64,000 nucleotides of DNA from Clostridiales bacterium (GCA_015055745.1 SVHS01000002.1:147612-211611), one strand, 5' to 3'; counted from the stretch's first letter, positions 31,248-40,449 are shown. Made by a program: numbers and translations. The notes: a model not told the origin generated them from the sequence alone.

Positions 31248-33452
31248 ATGAGTATTAGATTAGCAGATTTTCAATTAAGAACAATGGGCGAACTTCATAA
31301 TGCTATGGAAGATAACTCTATAAGCAATATTGTTTTGAAAAGTCCAACAGGAAGTGGAAAAACTATTTTATTAACTCATTTTATGAACGAATATATTATG
31401 TCTCATAAAAATATTGTTTTTGTGTGGTTGACACCTGGTAAAGCAGAATTGGAAAAACAAAGTAAATTAAAAATGGATAAATATATTCATAACTCCAAGA
31501 CAAAATTGTTACCTGATATTATGACTGCAGGTTTTGAAGATGGAGATTGTTGTTTTATAAATTGGGAAAAATTAACTAAAAAAGGCAATACTGCTATTAG
31601 TGGTAGCGAAAGAGATAATTTTTATGATAAGATAGATAAAGCATTAGATAATGGTTTGGAATTTAAGATTATTATTGATGAAAGCCACCAAAACTTTACT
31701 GAAAAATCAGATACATTGGTTCAAATGTTTAAGACTAATAAGATTATTCGTTGTTCAGCAACACCAAAGATTGATCAAAAGGCAAAACTTATCAATATTA
31801 GTGAAAGTGAAGTTATTTCAGCAGGGTTGATTACAAAATTATTAGTTATAAATGAAAACTTCCCTAAACTTGTAGAAACAGATAATGAAACAACTTACTT
31901 GTTAGATAAGGCATTGGATAAACAAAAAGAATTAAAACAAAGGTATGTTGATTTAGGTTTAGATATTAACCCTTTAATTATTGTTCAATTACCTAACAAT
32001 TCTGAAGATTTAAGATTTGAAGTTGAAAGATATTTTGAATCAAAAGGCATAAATTATGAAAATGATTTAGCATTAAGAATTTCAGGTTTACATATTAACA
32101 ATGAAAATATTGAAGAAAAAAATTCAAATCAAATTGCTTTAATTATGAAGTTGGCAGTTGCGACAGGTTGGGATTGTCCTAGAGCAAGTATACTTGTAAA
32201 ATTACGTGAGAATATGAACGAAGATTTTGAAATTCAAACTATTGGACGTATTAGACGTATGCCTGAAGCAAAACATTATAATGACGACTTACTTGATTCT
32301 TGTTATCTTTACACACTTGATGAGAAGTTTACTGCAGGTGTTAAAGAGTCTATGGGAGATAAAGCACTTAATCGTACTACTCTATTCTTAAAAAATGAAT
32401 ATAAGGATATAAAACTTGTAAAAGAACAACGTGGTGTTGTATATGATACAAAAGATTCTCGCAGAACATTAAATGTTATTGCTTCTTTCTTAAAAGAAGA
32501 ATATTCATTAAATGGTAACAAATCAGTTAATCAACAAAAGTTAAAAGATAATCAATTTATATTTAATGACAATGTTTTAGCAACAGCATTAACAGGTTCA
32601 AGTTTGGTGGAAGATTTATCAAATGATAACAATTTAGATAAAATAAATTTCCAATTAAATTATGATTTAAGTAAATTAGGTAGAGAGTATTTGAATTGTG
32701 TTACAAAGATTGGTAAAGAGATAAGATTTGATTATGTAACAACAAATAAGATTTTAACGTTCTTATTTAGCAATAAAGTTCCTTATGCTAAAAAGTTGTT
32801 AGATTTAACTACTCGACAATTATACACTTTTGTTATTAACAATTTTGAATTATTAAAACATTGTTTTAGAGATGCAATGTATAAAGATATTAAGGAAGCA
32901 GAACAAATTGCTTTAGATTTACATAAAATTTCGACAAAACCATTTATTATTCCACGTTCTATAAACTTCACTTATGATTCAACTAAAAAGGTTCAATCAG
33001 TATATTCAAAAAATGTATATGATGGTTATTTATCTTCAGCAGAAGTTCGTTCTCAATCTGAAAAATTGTTTGAAAAGTATTGTGAAAAATCTTCTTCAGT
33101 TGATTGGTTCTACAAAAATGGAGATAAAGGCGAAGAATATTTATCAATAGTTTATCCTGATAATTCAAATTTCTATAAATTATTCTATCCTGATTATATA
33201 ATATCAGTTAATGGCGAATTGTGGATAATTGAAACTAAAGGTAGTTTTAGTAGATATGGCGAAAGCAATGATATTGATAACTTTACACCTAAAAAGTTTA
33301 ATGAATTAAAAAGATATTTGAAAGATAACAACCTTAAAGGTGGTGTTGTAAGATTTGACGAAGATAGCAATGAGTTATGTATTTGTTTAGATAACTATAA
33401 CGAAGATATACATTCTGATTCTTGGTTAATCTTATCTGATATAATTAAATAA
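31248..33452 (+). CDS. res: Type III restriction enzyme helicase-nuclease (Res)
   Basis: 734 residues, two bases after mod. SF2 motifs: LKSPTGSGKTILLTHF (I), KIIIDESHQNF (II, DESH), RCSATP (III), and later TGWDCPRASILVKLRE with IQTIGRIRRMP (V/VI). C-terminal PD-(D/E)xK nuclease: YPDYIIS ... WIIETKGSF (about 650-675). Forms a Mod-Res complex that cuts unmethylated DNA. Shorter than typical Res (900-1000). Likely protects the host cell, and so the resident island, from other phages. Confidence 0.9.
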   Translation: MSIRLADFQLRTMGELHNAMEDNSISNIVLKSPTGSGKTILLTHFMNEYIMSHKNIVFVWLTPGKAELEKQSKLKMDKYIHNSKTKLLPDIMTAGFEDGDCCFINWEKLTKKGNTAISGSERDNFYDKIDKALDNGLEFKIIIDESHQNFTEKSDTLVQMFKTNKIIRCSATPKIDQKAKLINISESEVISAGLITKLLVINENFPKLVETDNETTYLLDKALDKQKELKQRYVDLGLDINPLIIVQLPNNSEDLRFEVERYFESKGINYENDLALRISGLHINNENIEEKNSNQIALIMKLAVATGWDCPRASILVKLRENMNEDFEIQTIGRIRRMPEAKHYNDDLLDSCYLYTLDEKFTAGVKESMGDKALNRTTLFLKNEYKDIKLVKEQRGVVYDTKDSRRTLNVIASFLKEEYSLNGNKSVNQQKLKDNQFIFNDNVLATALTGSSLVEDLSNDNNLDKINFQLNYDLSKLGREYLNCVTKIGKEIRFDYVTTNKILTFLFSNKVPYAKKLLDLTTRQLYTFVINNFELLKHCFRDAMYKDIKEAEQIALDLHKISTKPFIIPRSINFTYDSTKKVQSVYSKNVYDGYLSSAEVRSQSEKLFEKYCEKSSSVDWFYKNGDKGEEYLSIVYPDNSNFYKLFYPDYIISVNGELWIIETKGSFSRYGESNDIDNFTPKKFNELKRYLKDNNLKGGVVRFDEDSNELCICLDNYNEDIHSDSWLILSDIIK

Positions 33453-33485
33453 AAAAAGAACTGACTTTAATTAGTCAGTTTTTTA
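33452..33485. terminator. Bidirectional terminator between res and XRE copy 2
   Basis: AACTGACT / AGTCAGTT stem flanked by A- and T-runs, between convergent genes. Confidence 0.85.
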
Positions 33486-33722
33486 TAAGTCAATATTTTC
33501 TAAATCAAACACTTTGTCGTCTAAAAATTCAAGCAATGTCATATTAAATGCTTGAGCAATCTTAATAACAGTATCAAACTTTATACTTTTATAATCTTCA
33601 TTTAATATATGTTTGATAGTGTTTTTATCAGTACACATTCTTTTAGCAACTTCATATTGAGTTATATTGTGTTTAATCATTAAATTACTTAATCTTAACG
33701 CAACTGCTTTTTGTATTGTCAT
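33483..33722 (-). CDS. XRE-family regulator, copy 2
   Basis: 79 residues, MTIQKAVALRLSNLMIKHN. Helix-turn-helix about 18-45 (ITQYEVAKRMCTDKNTIKHIL). Near-identical to copy 1 at 14156-14395. Divergently transcribed from the 240-aa membrane protein across a palindromic operator, so it probably controls itself and that gene. Confidence 0.82.
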   Translation of the reverse strand: MTIQKAVALRLSNLMIKHNITQYEVAKRMCTDKNTIKHILNEDYKSIKFDTVIKIAQAFNMTLLEFLDDKVFDLENIDL

Positions 33723-33734
33723 ATATTACCACCT

Positions 33735-33819
33735 ATTATAAGAATAGCAATAATATTATTAACCTTTAGGGACTAACTAGTCCCTATCTATTGACTTTTA
33801 AAAAATCATTTATTATACT
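33735..33819. promoter_or_regulatory. Divergent promoters around a TAGGGACT palindrome
   Basis: TAGGGACT-AACT-AGTCCCTA (33767-33786). Rightward promoter TTGACT (33791-33796), N17, TATACT (33814-33819). Leftward -35 GTTAAT (33763-33758), N17, TATAAT (33740-33735). The palindrome sits between the two -35 boxes, centred near -49 for both starts, a position compatible with activation of both or with repression. Confidence 0.7.
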
Positions 33820-33835
33820 CTTTGCAGGAGATAAT

Positions 33836-34558
33836 ATGTGTTGGAACGTAAAAGGTTGGATATATAAACGTGCTTATTATGGGTATCAGACAAAATTTGA
33901 AAGGAAACACCCTTTAATTATTCACGGAATAATAACTACTATTTTGTTGATATTAGCAATAGGTGGTTTTATTCAAACTTATTATATAGCTGGGGGAATA
34001 TTATTACTTTTACACTTTGCTAATCTTTGGTGGTTTTTAGACGATTTTATAAAGTATAGAGAAGTATGTAAGGGCAAAAAAGAACATAAACTTTTAGAAT
34101 CTTATTATTTTTGCAATGAAGATCTTAACTACATTAGAAAAAAATATTTTAAGTTTTTGAAAGAGTTAATAGATATACAAAGTTGTTTTTGTGATAATGA
34201 GAACTTATCTGAAGACGAAAGACTTGAAAAAGCAGGAAATATAACTGATAAACTTTATAAATATTTAACAACAAATAAAACTGCTAAACGTGAATTTGAA
34301 AAAGCATATTCTATTGATATACAACCTGAATTGTGTGATATTGTTTTACAAAGTATTATGGCAGACTTTGTTATATGGCACAAACAATATCTTTTAGACA
34401 TTTTCTTAAGTAAGCGAAGTGTTTTATACTTTGATAATGAATATCCATCAAATTATAAATTCTTCAAAGATGGCAAAGATAAAAATGTTTTAGACTATAT
34501 AAAGTTTATTAAGAAGATTGAAGATGGTTTAGAAGAATATTTTGAAGAAAAAAAATAG
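33836..34558 (+). CDS. Membrane protein under XRE control, unknown (240 aa)
   Basis: Start ATG 33836 with GCAGGAGAT upstream, 10 bases after the predicted +1. Two adjacent membrane segments (about 28-75), a small loop and a long cytoplasmic helical domain. Cys-rich N-terminus of the helical part (SYYFCNEDLNY, DIQSCFCDNENLSEDERLEKAG). Not recognised. Paired with a dedicated regulator, it could be a toxin-like or superinfection-exclusion protein, but that is a guess. Confidence 0.65.
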   Translation: MCWNVKGWIYKRAYYGYQTKFERKHPLIIHGIITTILLILAIGGFIQTYYIAGGILLLLHFANLWWFLDDFIKYREVCKGKKEHKLLESYYFCNEDLNYIRKKYFKFLKELIDIQSCFCDNENLSEDERLEKAGNITDKLYKYLTTNKTAKREFEKAYSIDIQPELCDIVLQSIMADFVIWHKQYLLDIFLSKRSVLYFDNEYPSNYKFFKDGKDKNVLDYIKFIKKIEDGLEEYFEEKK

Positions 34559-34585
34559 ACACTTAATTCAAAGTGTCTTTTTTAT
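34551..34585. terminator. Bidirectional terminator
   Basis: AGACACTT / AAGTGTCT stem between convergent genes, with A- and T-runs. Confidence 0.85.
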
Positions 34586-35164
34586 TTAATTCCACTCGTC
34601 AAAATCAAAATCTAATTTTGTTGTTGGAGATAAATTTTCTATTAGTTCTTGAAGTTGTAAATAACAATCATAATTATCTATTTTGCTCCACGCATATATT
34701 TTATTTTTGTATTTGACTCTATCTTGTAAAAGTATAATATCTTTATATTGAGATTGTTTTTCTTTTATTCTATTTATAATGATACTATCTATAGGACAAT
34801 CGCAATCTGAAAAATATTCAGGTTTTATAAATTCTAAATCTGAAAAAGTATACAAATACTTAAAAAACATATTCACAACTTTTTGAGATTGACCTAAAGT
34901 AAGGTTTTGAACATTTGTATATTTGTTAATAATTTCTCTTGGTGTATATTTTTTAGATTTTATTTGAGTAGTTAAATCTTTTAATATGTTTGCTTTTAGT
35001 TCTATCCTTTCTTCTTGATTGCTGATTGGATAAGTTCTTGCCATATCTTTCCACGCATTAGTAAAACAACAATTTGCAATCATATTTATATCGTTTTTAT
35101 TTTTTACATTATAATTTGAACCATATAGACCACGTTTATAAAAATCAATAATTCTTTCTTCCAT
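34586..35164 (-). CDS. Hypothetical protein, 192 aa
   Basis: Last gene of the island. Soluble and helical (MEERIIDFYKRGLYGSNYNVKNKNDINM), with a Cys cluster YFSDCDCPID and an acidic C-terminus (KLDFDFDEWN). Not recognised. AT-rich like the rest of the island. Between its start and the right repeat (35165-35343) only a terminator is visible. Confidence 0.6.
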   Translation of the reverse strand: MEERIIDFYKRGLYGSNYNVKNKNDINMIANCCFTNAWKDMARTYPISNQEERIELKANILKDLTTQIKSKKYTPREIINKYTNVQNLTLGQSQKVVNMFFKYLYTFSDLEFIKPEYFSDCDCPIDSIIINRIKEKQSQYKDIILLQDRVKYKNKIYAWSKIDNYDCYLQLQELIENLSPTTKLDFDFDEWN

Positions 35165-35239
35165 ATATATCCTTTATATTTGAAACTATAATGAGTATAA
35201 ACAAAAACTATAATTAAGTCAACTATCATAAAATTGCAA

Positions 35240-35272
35240 ATAAAAAACCACCCTTAATTATTTGGGTGGTTA
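35240..35272 (-). terminator. Terminator just inside the right end of the island
   Basis: AACCACCC / GGGTGGTT stem, T-run on the minus strand. It now lies about 70 bases downstream of tRNA-Glu and probably replaces the displaced native terminator. Confidence 0.75.
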
Positions 35273-35343
35273 ATTATCATCAATATAACGTGTTTCCTAA
35301 CGAGATATGCTCTATCTACGTCTGGTTCGTATATCAATGCGTA

Positions 35344-35418
35344 TGGTAGTCCCAAGGGGAATCGAACCCCTGATACCACCGTGAAAGGGTGGTGTCTTAA
35401 CCGCTTGACCATGGGACC
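35344..35418 (-). tRNA. tRNA-Glu (TTC), integration target
   Basis: 75 bases with encoded CCA. Cloverleaf: acceptor GGTCCCA / TGGGACT (G1-U72 wobble), anticodon arm CCACC-CTTTCAC-GGTGG giving TTC, T arm CAGGGGTTCGATTCCCCTT. Its last 14 bases (plus 35344-35357) are the right att repeat, so the island integration kept the tRNA intact. Directly abuts tRNA-Met. Confidence 0.95.
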
Positions 35419-35495
35419 TGGTGGCGGTGAGTAGAATTGAACTACTGACCTATCGGGTATGAACCGATTGCTCTAACCGCTGAGCCACACCGCCA
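35419..35495 (-). tRNA. tRNA-Met (CAT)
   Basis: 77 bases with CCA. Acceptor TGGCGGT / ACCGCCA, anticodon arm ATCGG-TTCATAC-CCGAT giving CAT, T arm GTAGTTCAATTCTAC. Looks like an elongator Met tRNA; the lack of initiator features was judged by eye. Transcribed ahead of tRNA-Glu. Confidence 0.93.
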
Positions 35496-35508
35496 GATTA
35501 CGAATATT

Positions 35509-35537
35509 AGTATAGCGAAAAATTTTGCTCATGTCAA
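35509..35537 (-). promoter_or_regulatory. Promoter of the tRNA-Met/Glu operon
   Basis: Minus strand TTGACA (35537-35532), 17-base spacer, TATACT (35514-35509), 14 bases before the tRNA-Met 5' end. Confidence 0.8.
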
Positions 35538-35570
35538 GGTATTTTCAAAAAATTTTTATATAATGGTAGC

Positions 35571-35598
35571 AAAAAAGACGCTACATAGCGCCTTTTTT
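35571..35598 (-). terminator. Terminator of rpsO
   Basis: GGCGCTA / TAGCGTC stem with A- and T-runs downstream of rpsO. Confidence 0.8.
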
Positions 35599-35648
35599 GC
35601 TTGAGTCTAACAACAAAACATATTTTCATATGAAAATTGTTTTCTTTA

Positions 35649-35909
35649 CTAACCACGGATGCCAAGCTTAGCTTTGATAGCACGAGCTCTTTCGATATCT
35701 TGCTCTGCTAGGTAGTCTAACAATTTCTTACGATTAGAAACCATTTTGTTTAGACCACGAGTAGAGTGCTTGTCTTGCTTATTAGCCTTTAGGTGCTCAG
35801 TAAGGTTGTTGATTCTCTCACTTAGTAGTGCGATCTGAACCTCAATAGAGCCTGTGTCTTGCTCGTTTTTGCCATACATCTTTACGATTTCTGCCTTATT
35901 GATTTTCAT
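35649..35909 (-). CDS. rpsO: 30S ribosomal protein S15
   Basis: 86 residues, [41 protein letters not shown], with the S15 signature HKKD-type [24 protein letters not shown]. Binds 16S rRNA helices 20-22 early in 30S assembly. Start chosen at ATG 35909 (AAAGGAGAG upstream); a 22-codon in-frame extension upstream from a TTG is part of the leader, not protein. Confidence 0.96.
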   Translation of the reverse strand: MKINKAEIVKMYGKNEQDTGSIEVQIALLSERINNLTEHLKANKQDKHSTRGLNKMVSNRKKLLDYLAEQDIERARAIKAKLGIRG

Positions 35910-36018
35910 AATTCTCTCCTTTTTATATTCGCCTATGACAATGTCGCCGTCGAGAATTCGTACGACTATTGCCAAGGTACAGTAAATATTATAAGCAAAT
36001 TCTAAAATTTGTCAATAC
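35910..36018 (-). promoter_or_regulatory. rpsO promoter and structured leader
   Basis: Minus strand promoter TTGACA-N16-TATAAT at about 36018-35991, then a ~70-base leader with short complementary blocks (GTCG/CGAC, GACATTGTC). S15 represses its own mRNA in many bacteria, so an S15-binding fold here is likely but was not demonstrated. Confidence 0.5.
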
Positions 36019-36079
36019 TTTTTGGCACATAAAAAAATAAATCTCACGCACAATACATAGAGGGGAAAGGAGATTTGCC

Positions 36080-37300
36080 TTGAAAAAGCTATTATTCGTA
36101 TCGCTAAGCATAGTATTTGTGATGATAGGCACTGCTTTTTTGCTACCGTATATCAAGAGAGTAAATTCTTTACCAGATGAGATGGTGGTGACCTACAGTG
36201 ATATACAGCATGTAAACGATACTGATGAATATTCATCGCTTATAAATTTTGAATTACCTAAAAATATCAAAGTGGCGACAAACGGTGAGCTCACTGATAC
36301 TGTGATGAGTATCAAACTTTTTGACTTCTTTACTATCAAAAAAGTCAATGTCAGATTACTCACTGACACAGATGTATATGTAGGAGGAGAGACAGTGGGG
36401 TTCAACCTATTTAGTGAAGGAGTGATATGTGTGGGGAGCAATGCTGTAGCCACTGCCGATGGTACTAAAGAGCCTCTAAAAGATAGCGGTCTGCTAGACG
36501 GAGACGCTATCATCAAGATAGAAGATATAGAGATAGAGTCTATAGAAGACATAGATAGGATTATCAATCTACCTACTTTTGCAGGTAAAGAAATCTCTTT
36601 GACTGTGAAGCGCGGTGAGCAAGAGATAGAGCTAAAAGCTACTCCTGTCTTTGATGTACTGAGTCAGAAATACAAACTAGGTCTTTGGGTGAGAAACAAT
36701 GCGAGCGGTGTGGGCACGCTCACATATGTAAAACAGTCGGATTTTCGTTTTGGAGCAGTCGGTCATCCTATAGTGGACAGCTCTCTAGGTGAAAATTTTG
36801 AAGTCGAGAGTGGTAATATCTACAAATGTAGATTGTTGGGTATAAAAAAGGGTGAAAAAAATAATCCGGGAGAGATAAGGTCGTCTATCAATCTTAGCGA
36901 TGATGCTATAGGACTAGCGGATACAAATTGCAAGTATGGAGTATATGGCAATATATTAAATAAAAATATCATAGACGCTGATAGGACAGCTACTTTAGGT
37001 GGTAGATTAGGAGTAAAGCTAGGAGATGCTAAGATTTATTGTGCATTGGATAATGAGGGTGTAAAAGCTTATGATGTGAAGATCATCAAAGCAAACAAAC
37101 AAAACTCAGCTGATGACAAAAGTATGACTATCAAAGTGACAGACAAGGAGTTATTACAAAAGACTGGCGGTATCATACAAGGCATGAGTGGTAGTCCGAT
37201 AGTGCAAAATGGGAAAATCGTAGGTGCGGTCACACATGTATTTGTCAACGACCCTACTCGTGGATATGGAGTGTATGTAGATTGGATGATAAATAACTAG
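36080..37300 (+). CDS. spoIVB: SpoIVB sporulation serine peptidase
   Basis: 406 residues. N-terminal membrane anchor (about 4-24), PDZ domain (about 118-190, LLDGDAIIKIEDIEIESIEDID) and S55 peptidase domain with catalytic His in RFGAVGHPIVD and Ser in IIQGMSGSPIVQNGKIVGAVTHVF. In sporulation it is made in the forespore and signals to the SpoIVFB complex to activate pro-sigma-K. TTG start behind GGAAAGGAG. This gene is strong evidence that the organism forms spores. Confidence 0.94.
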   Translation: MKKLLFVSLSIVFVMIGTAFLLPYIKRVNSLPDEMVVTYSDIQHVNDTDEYSSLINFELPKNIKVATNGELTDTVMSIKLFDFFTIKKVNVRLLTDTDVYVGGETVGFNLFSEGVICVGSNAVATADGTKEPLKDSGLLDGDAIIKIEDIEIESIEDIDRIINLPTFAGKEISLTVKRGEQEIELKATPVFDVLSQKYKLGLWVRNNASGVGTLTYVKQSDFRFGAVGHPIVDSSLGENFEVESGNIYKCRLLGIKKGEKNNPGEIRSSINLSDDAIGLADTNCKYGVYGNILNKNIIDADRTATLGGRLGVKLGDAKIYCALDNEGVKAYDVKIIKANKQNSADDKSMTIKVTDKELLQKTGGIIQGMSGSPIVQNGKIVGAVTHVFVNDPTRGYGVYVDWMINN

Positions 37301-37318
37301 GCAAAATTTTGCCTAGTT
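37295..37318. terminator. Bidirectional terminator overlapping both stop codons
   Basis: A perfect 24-base palindrome (AACTAGGCAAAA and its complement) that contains the spoIVB stop and the pflA stop. Confidence 0.8.
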
Positions 37319-38020
37319 ATTTAAATATCTATTCAATTCATCTAGTTTTTCTTGACTAAGCTCAGGTATTCCTTCTAGTCTGTATGGAAGATTCAATGTT
37401 CTATATTTGTGCACTCCAATAGTCTTGTATGGTAATAATTCTATTTTTTCTACATTTGGGATATTAGAGGCAAAACTTTTGAGCAAATCAATATGTTTTT
37501 TATCATCATTGATAGTAGGTACTATCACTTGACGAAGCCAAAACTTTTTATTTGCTTTTATCGCTTGAGATAAAAATTCTCTAAAGAAAGTCATCGGTTG
37601 ACCAGTAAGCTCGGTGTATTCATCTTCATTTACAGCTTTGATATCTAATATTACGAGATCGGTATATTTCAATATCTCATCGTAATCACCAAATCCTACA
37701 CCTGCGGTATCTATACAAGTGTGGATATTTTTTTCTTTACATAGCTTTAGACATGAGAGTAAAAACTCTGGTTGGAGCAGAGGTTCACCTCCTGAAAAAG
37801 TGACACCACCTTTATCTCCAAAATAATTTTTATATTTTTCGATTTTATTTACTAACTCGCTGGAGGTGATTATCTTAGACTCGCCCTTGATATTCCATGT
37901 CTCAGGATTGTGGCAGTATTTACACCTTAGTTTACAGCCTTGCAAAAAGGCGACGAACCTCACTCCAGGTCCGTCCAATGTGCCTAATGTCTCTATACTA
38001 TTGATTCTTCCTTGTATCAT
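37313..38020 (-). CDS. pflA: Pyruvate formate-lyase activating enzyme
   Basis: 235 residues. Radical SAM iron-sulfur motif CKLRCKYCHNPETW (CxxxCxxC, about 29-42), GGEPLLQPEF SAM-binding segment and the family start RINSIETLGTLDGPGVRFVAFLQGC. It installs the glycyl radical on PflB. Five bases downstream of pflB, so one operon. Enzyme pair shows anaerobic mixed-acid type fermentation of pyruvate to formate and acetyl-CoA. Confidence 0.95.
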   Translation of the reverse strand: MIQGRINSIETLGTLDGPGVRFVAFLQGCKLRCKYCHNPETWNIKGESKIITSSELVNKIEKYKNYFGDKGGVTFSGGEPLLQPEFLLSCLKLCKEKNIHTCIDTAGVGFGDYDEILKYTDLVILDIKAVNEDEYTELTGQPMTFFREFLSQAIKANKKFWLRQVIVPTINDDKKHIDLLKSFASNIPNVEKIELLPYKTIGVHKYRTLNLPYRLEGIPELSQEKLDELNRYLNN

Positions 38021-38025
38021 AATCT

Positions 38026-40266
38026 TTAAATTTTTTCGTGGAAAGTACGAGCGATTACTTCCTCTTGATGTGCACGAGAAAGTTTGTTGAAATTTACTGC
38101 ATATCCAGACACTCGGATAGTGAGAGTCGGATACTTGCCAGGATTATTCATCGCGTCGATTAGCTTTTCTCTATTCAACACATTTACATTGATATGCTGA
38201 GCTCCTTGCTTGAAATATCCGTTCAATATACTTACTAGATTGTCGATCTGTTCGTTTTCAGTTTTGCCTAATGCGTTGGGTACGATAGAGAATGTATTTG
38301 ATACACCGTCTTGACATACATTGCAGTAAGGGATTTTTGCTACGCTATTTAGACTAGCGAGAGCACCTGAGCAGTCTCTACCATGCATAGGGTTGGCACC
38401 TGGAGCAAAAGGTTCTCCAGCTTTTCTACCGTCTGGAGTAGAGCCAGTCTTTTTGCCGTACATTACATTTGAAGTGATAGTAAGTGCGGATAATGTGTGT
38501 ATCGCGTTTCTATATAGGTTGTTCTTTTTCAAGCATTTTATAAAATGTTTTACTATCTCCACTGCGATTTTATCTACATCATCATTGTCATTTCCATATT
38601 TTGGATAATCTCCTTTGATATTGAAATCCACAGCTACACCTTGCTCGTTTCTCACAGGAGTCACTTTTGCGTATTTGATAGCAGATAGTGAGTCTGTAGC
38701 AACAGACAATCCAGCTATACCAAATGCCATTAGTCTCTCTACGAAGCTATCATGTAAAGCCATTTGTCCAGCCTCGTATGCGTATTTGTCGTGCATATAG
38801 TGGATAATATTCATAGCATCTACATAGATTTTGGCTATTTTCTCTAGAGTAGAGAAGTATGCTTTCTTGACTTTTTCGTAGTCCAAGACTTTGTCAGTCA
38901 TTTTTTCTATACCTTCCACTACTAGCTTTCCAGATTTTTCATCTACACCGCCATTGATAGAGTAGAGTAGAGATTTTACTAGATTGCACCTAGCTCCGAA
39001 AAACTGCATCTGTTTACCAATCTTCATGGCAGACACACAGCAAGCGATAGCATAATCATTGCCATATATAGGGCGCATTTCATCGTCATTTTCGTATTGG
39101 ATACTATCAGTAAGTATAGATATTTTGGCACAATATTTTTTAAAATTTTCTGGAAGATTGTTTGACCATAATACCGTCAAGTTTGGCTCTGGACTAGGGT
39201 CTAGATTGATAAGACAGTGTAAAAACCTAAATGAATTTTTAGTCACAAGGCTATGTTTTTGATCTAACATACCGCCGATAGATTCTGTCACCCATGTAGG
39301 GTCACCAGCAAATACTTCATCATACTCCGGAGTACGAAGGTGTCGGACAAGACGAAGCTTGATAGTAAACTGGTCTACTAGCTCTTGTGCTGTATCTTCT
39401 GTGAGTATTCCTGTTTTCAAATCACGCTCTACATATATGTCTAAGAAAGTAGACACGCGACCAAGACTCATAGCAGCACCATTGTTTTCTTTTACGCTAG
39501 CTAGATAGCCAAAGTATGTCCATTGGAAGGCTTCTCTTGCATCTTTTGCTGGGCGAGAGATGTCAAAGCCATAACCCTGAGCCATCTTTTTCATACTATC
39601 CAATGCACGGATTTGCTCACTCACTTCTTCTCTGAGTCTGATGAGCTCTTCACTGCCTACAGATATTAGCTCTGGCTTCAATAGATCTAATTTTTTCTCT
39701 TCTATCAGTCTATCTATACCGTACAATGCTACTCTACGATAATCACCGATAATCCTACCTCTACCATAAGCGTCAGGTAGACCGGTGAGTAGACCGGCAC
39801 TTCTAGCTCGTCTGATATCTGGAGTATATACGTCAAATACTCCGTCATTGTGAGTTTTCCTGATGCCTTCATTAAAGATTTTTTCTACACGCTTATCCAT
39901 TTTCTTGCCATAAGCATTTAGCGCATTTTTAGCCATACGAAGTCCGCCATAGACATTGACGATTCTCTTTAGAGGCTTGTCTGTCTGTAGCCCAAAGACT
40001 ACTTCATTTTTCTTGTCTATATATCCAGGCTTAAATGAATTTATACCAGATATTTTCTTCAATTCTACATCTAGTAAACCTACTTCCATTTCTTTTTTGA
40101 GTAGCTTTTCACATTTTGTCCACACCTTAGCGGTCTTTTCAGATTTCTCTACTAGGAAACTATCGTCACCAAGATATTCAGTATAATTTTCTTTTATAAA
40201 ATCAGAAACATTGATTTCATTTTTCCATGTTTCACCTTTAAAACCATTCCATTCTATATTTTCCAT
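38026..40266 (-). CDS. pflB: Formate C-acetyltransferase (pyruvate formate-lyase)
   Basis: 746 residues. Active-site cysteine pair in [13 protein letters not shown] (about 405) and C-terminal glycyl-radical loop [15 protein letters not shown] near residue 720. Converts pyruvate and CoA to formate and acetyl-CoA under anaerobiosis. Start set at ATG 40266 ([11 protein letters not shown]) with GGGGGT upstream; an extra 12 codons upstream are unlikely since they overlap the predicted promoter +1 region. Confidence 0.96.
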   Translation of the reverse strand: MENIEWNGFKGETWKNEINVSDFIKENYTEYLGDDSFLVEKSEKTAKVWTKCEKLLKKEMEVGLLDVELKKISGINSFKPGYIDKKNEVVFGLQTDKPLKRIVNVYGGLRMAKNALNAYGKKMDKRVEKIFNEGIRKTHNDGVFDVYTPDIRRARSAGLLTGLPDAYGRGRIIGDYRRVALYGIDRLIEEKKLDLLKPELISVGSEELIRLREEVSEQIRALDSMKKMAQGYGFDISRPAKDAREAFQWTYFGYLASVKENNGAAMSLGRVSTFLDIYVERDLKTGILTEDTAQELVDQFTIKLRLVRHLRTPEYDEVFAGDPTWVTESIGGMLDQKHSLVTKNSFRFLHCLINLDPSPEPNLTVLWSNNLPENFKKYCAKISILTDSIQYENDDEMRPIYGNDYAIACCVSAMKIGKQMQFFGARCNLVKSLLYSINGGVDEKSGKLVVEGIEKMTDKVLDYEKVKKAYFSTLEKIAKIYVDAMNIIHYMHDKYAYEAGQMALHDSFVERLMAFGIAGLSVATDSLSAIKYAKVTPVRNEQGVAVDFNIKGDYPKYGNDNDDVDKIAVEIVKHFIKCLKKNNLYRNAIHTLSALTITSNVMYGKKTGSTPDGRKAGEPFAPGANPMHGRDCSGALASLNSVAKIPYCNVCQDGVSNTFSIVPNALGKTENEQIDNLVSILNGYFKQGAQHINVNVLNREKLIDAMNNPGKYPTLTIRVSGYAVNFNKLSRAHQEEVIARTFHEKI

Positions 40267-40287
40267 ATTACCCCCATATGTGAGTTT

Positions 40288-40330
40288 AGTATAACATATC
40301 AAATCATTAAAAAGTGTTGTTTTTACAACA
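40288..40330 (-). promoter_or_regulatory. pflB promoter with activator-type palindrome at -41.5
   Basis: Minus strand -10 TATACT (40293-40288), no good -35 (CACTTT), predicted +1 at 40281. The palindrome TGTTGT-AAAA-ACAACA (40330-40315) is centred exactly at -41.5, the class II position of CRP/FNR-family activators, which compensate for weak -35 boxes. Confidence 0.55.
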
Positions 40331-40449
40331 AAATATTTATTTCAGCATATATTTAGCTTGTGCAAGAAATGAAAATCAATTACGTATTATAGGTAGAGAT
40401 AATAATAAAATTATGGTACAAAAAATTTTTGAAAAAATAAAATATATTA

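Larger units (their letters stand above)
14631..35357. mobile_element. tRNA-Glu-integrated mobile island with CRESS-type replicon
   Basis: About 20.7 kb bounded by 14-bp direct repeats of the tRNA-Glu 3' end. Contents, left to right: an SDR gene, serine recombinase, S24 repressor with operators, small early genes, membrane/adhesin block, tRNA-like element, Zot-like ATPase, rolling-circle origin with iterons, circovirus-like Rep, type III R-M, XRE regulator and two unknown genes. No relaxase, T4SS, portal, terminase or tail genes are present, so it is neither a conjugative element nor a tailed prophage. An inovirus-like prophage or an integrated pCRESS-type plasmid are the best readings. An att-like sequence at 15628 could be the true left end. 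Confidence 0.8.

Noticed and set aside
14631..35357. Conjugative element (ICE/IME)
   Set aside because: Despite the serine recombinase there is no relaxase of the MOB type, coupling protein or T4SS gene; the HUH protein has the Rep plus SF3 helicase layout.
14631..35357. Tailed prophage
   Set aside because: No terminase, portal, capsid, tail, holin or endolysin gene could be recognised.
35910..35975. N-terminal extension of S15
   Set aside because: In frame, but S15 is conserved from MKINKAEIV and a strong AAAGGAGAG precedes that ATG; the upstream part is leader RNA.
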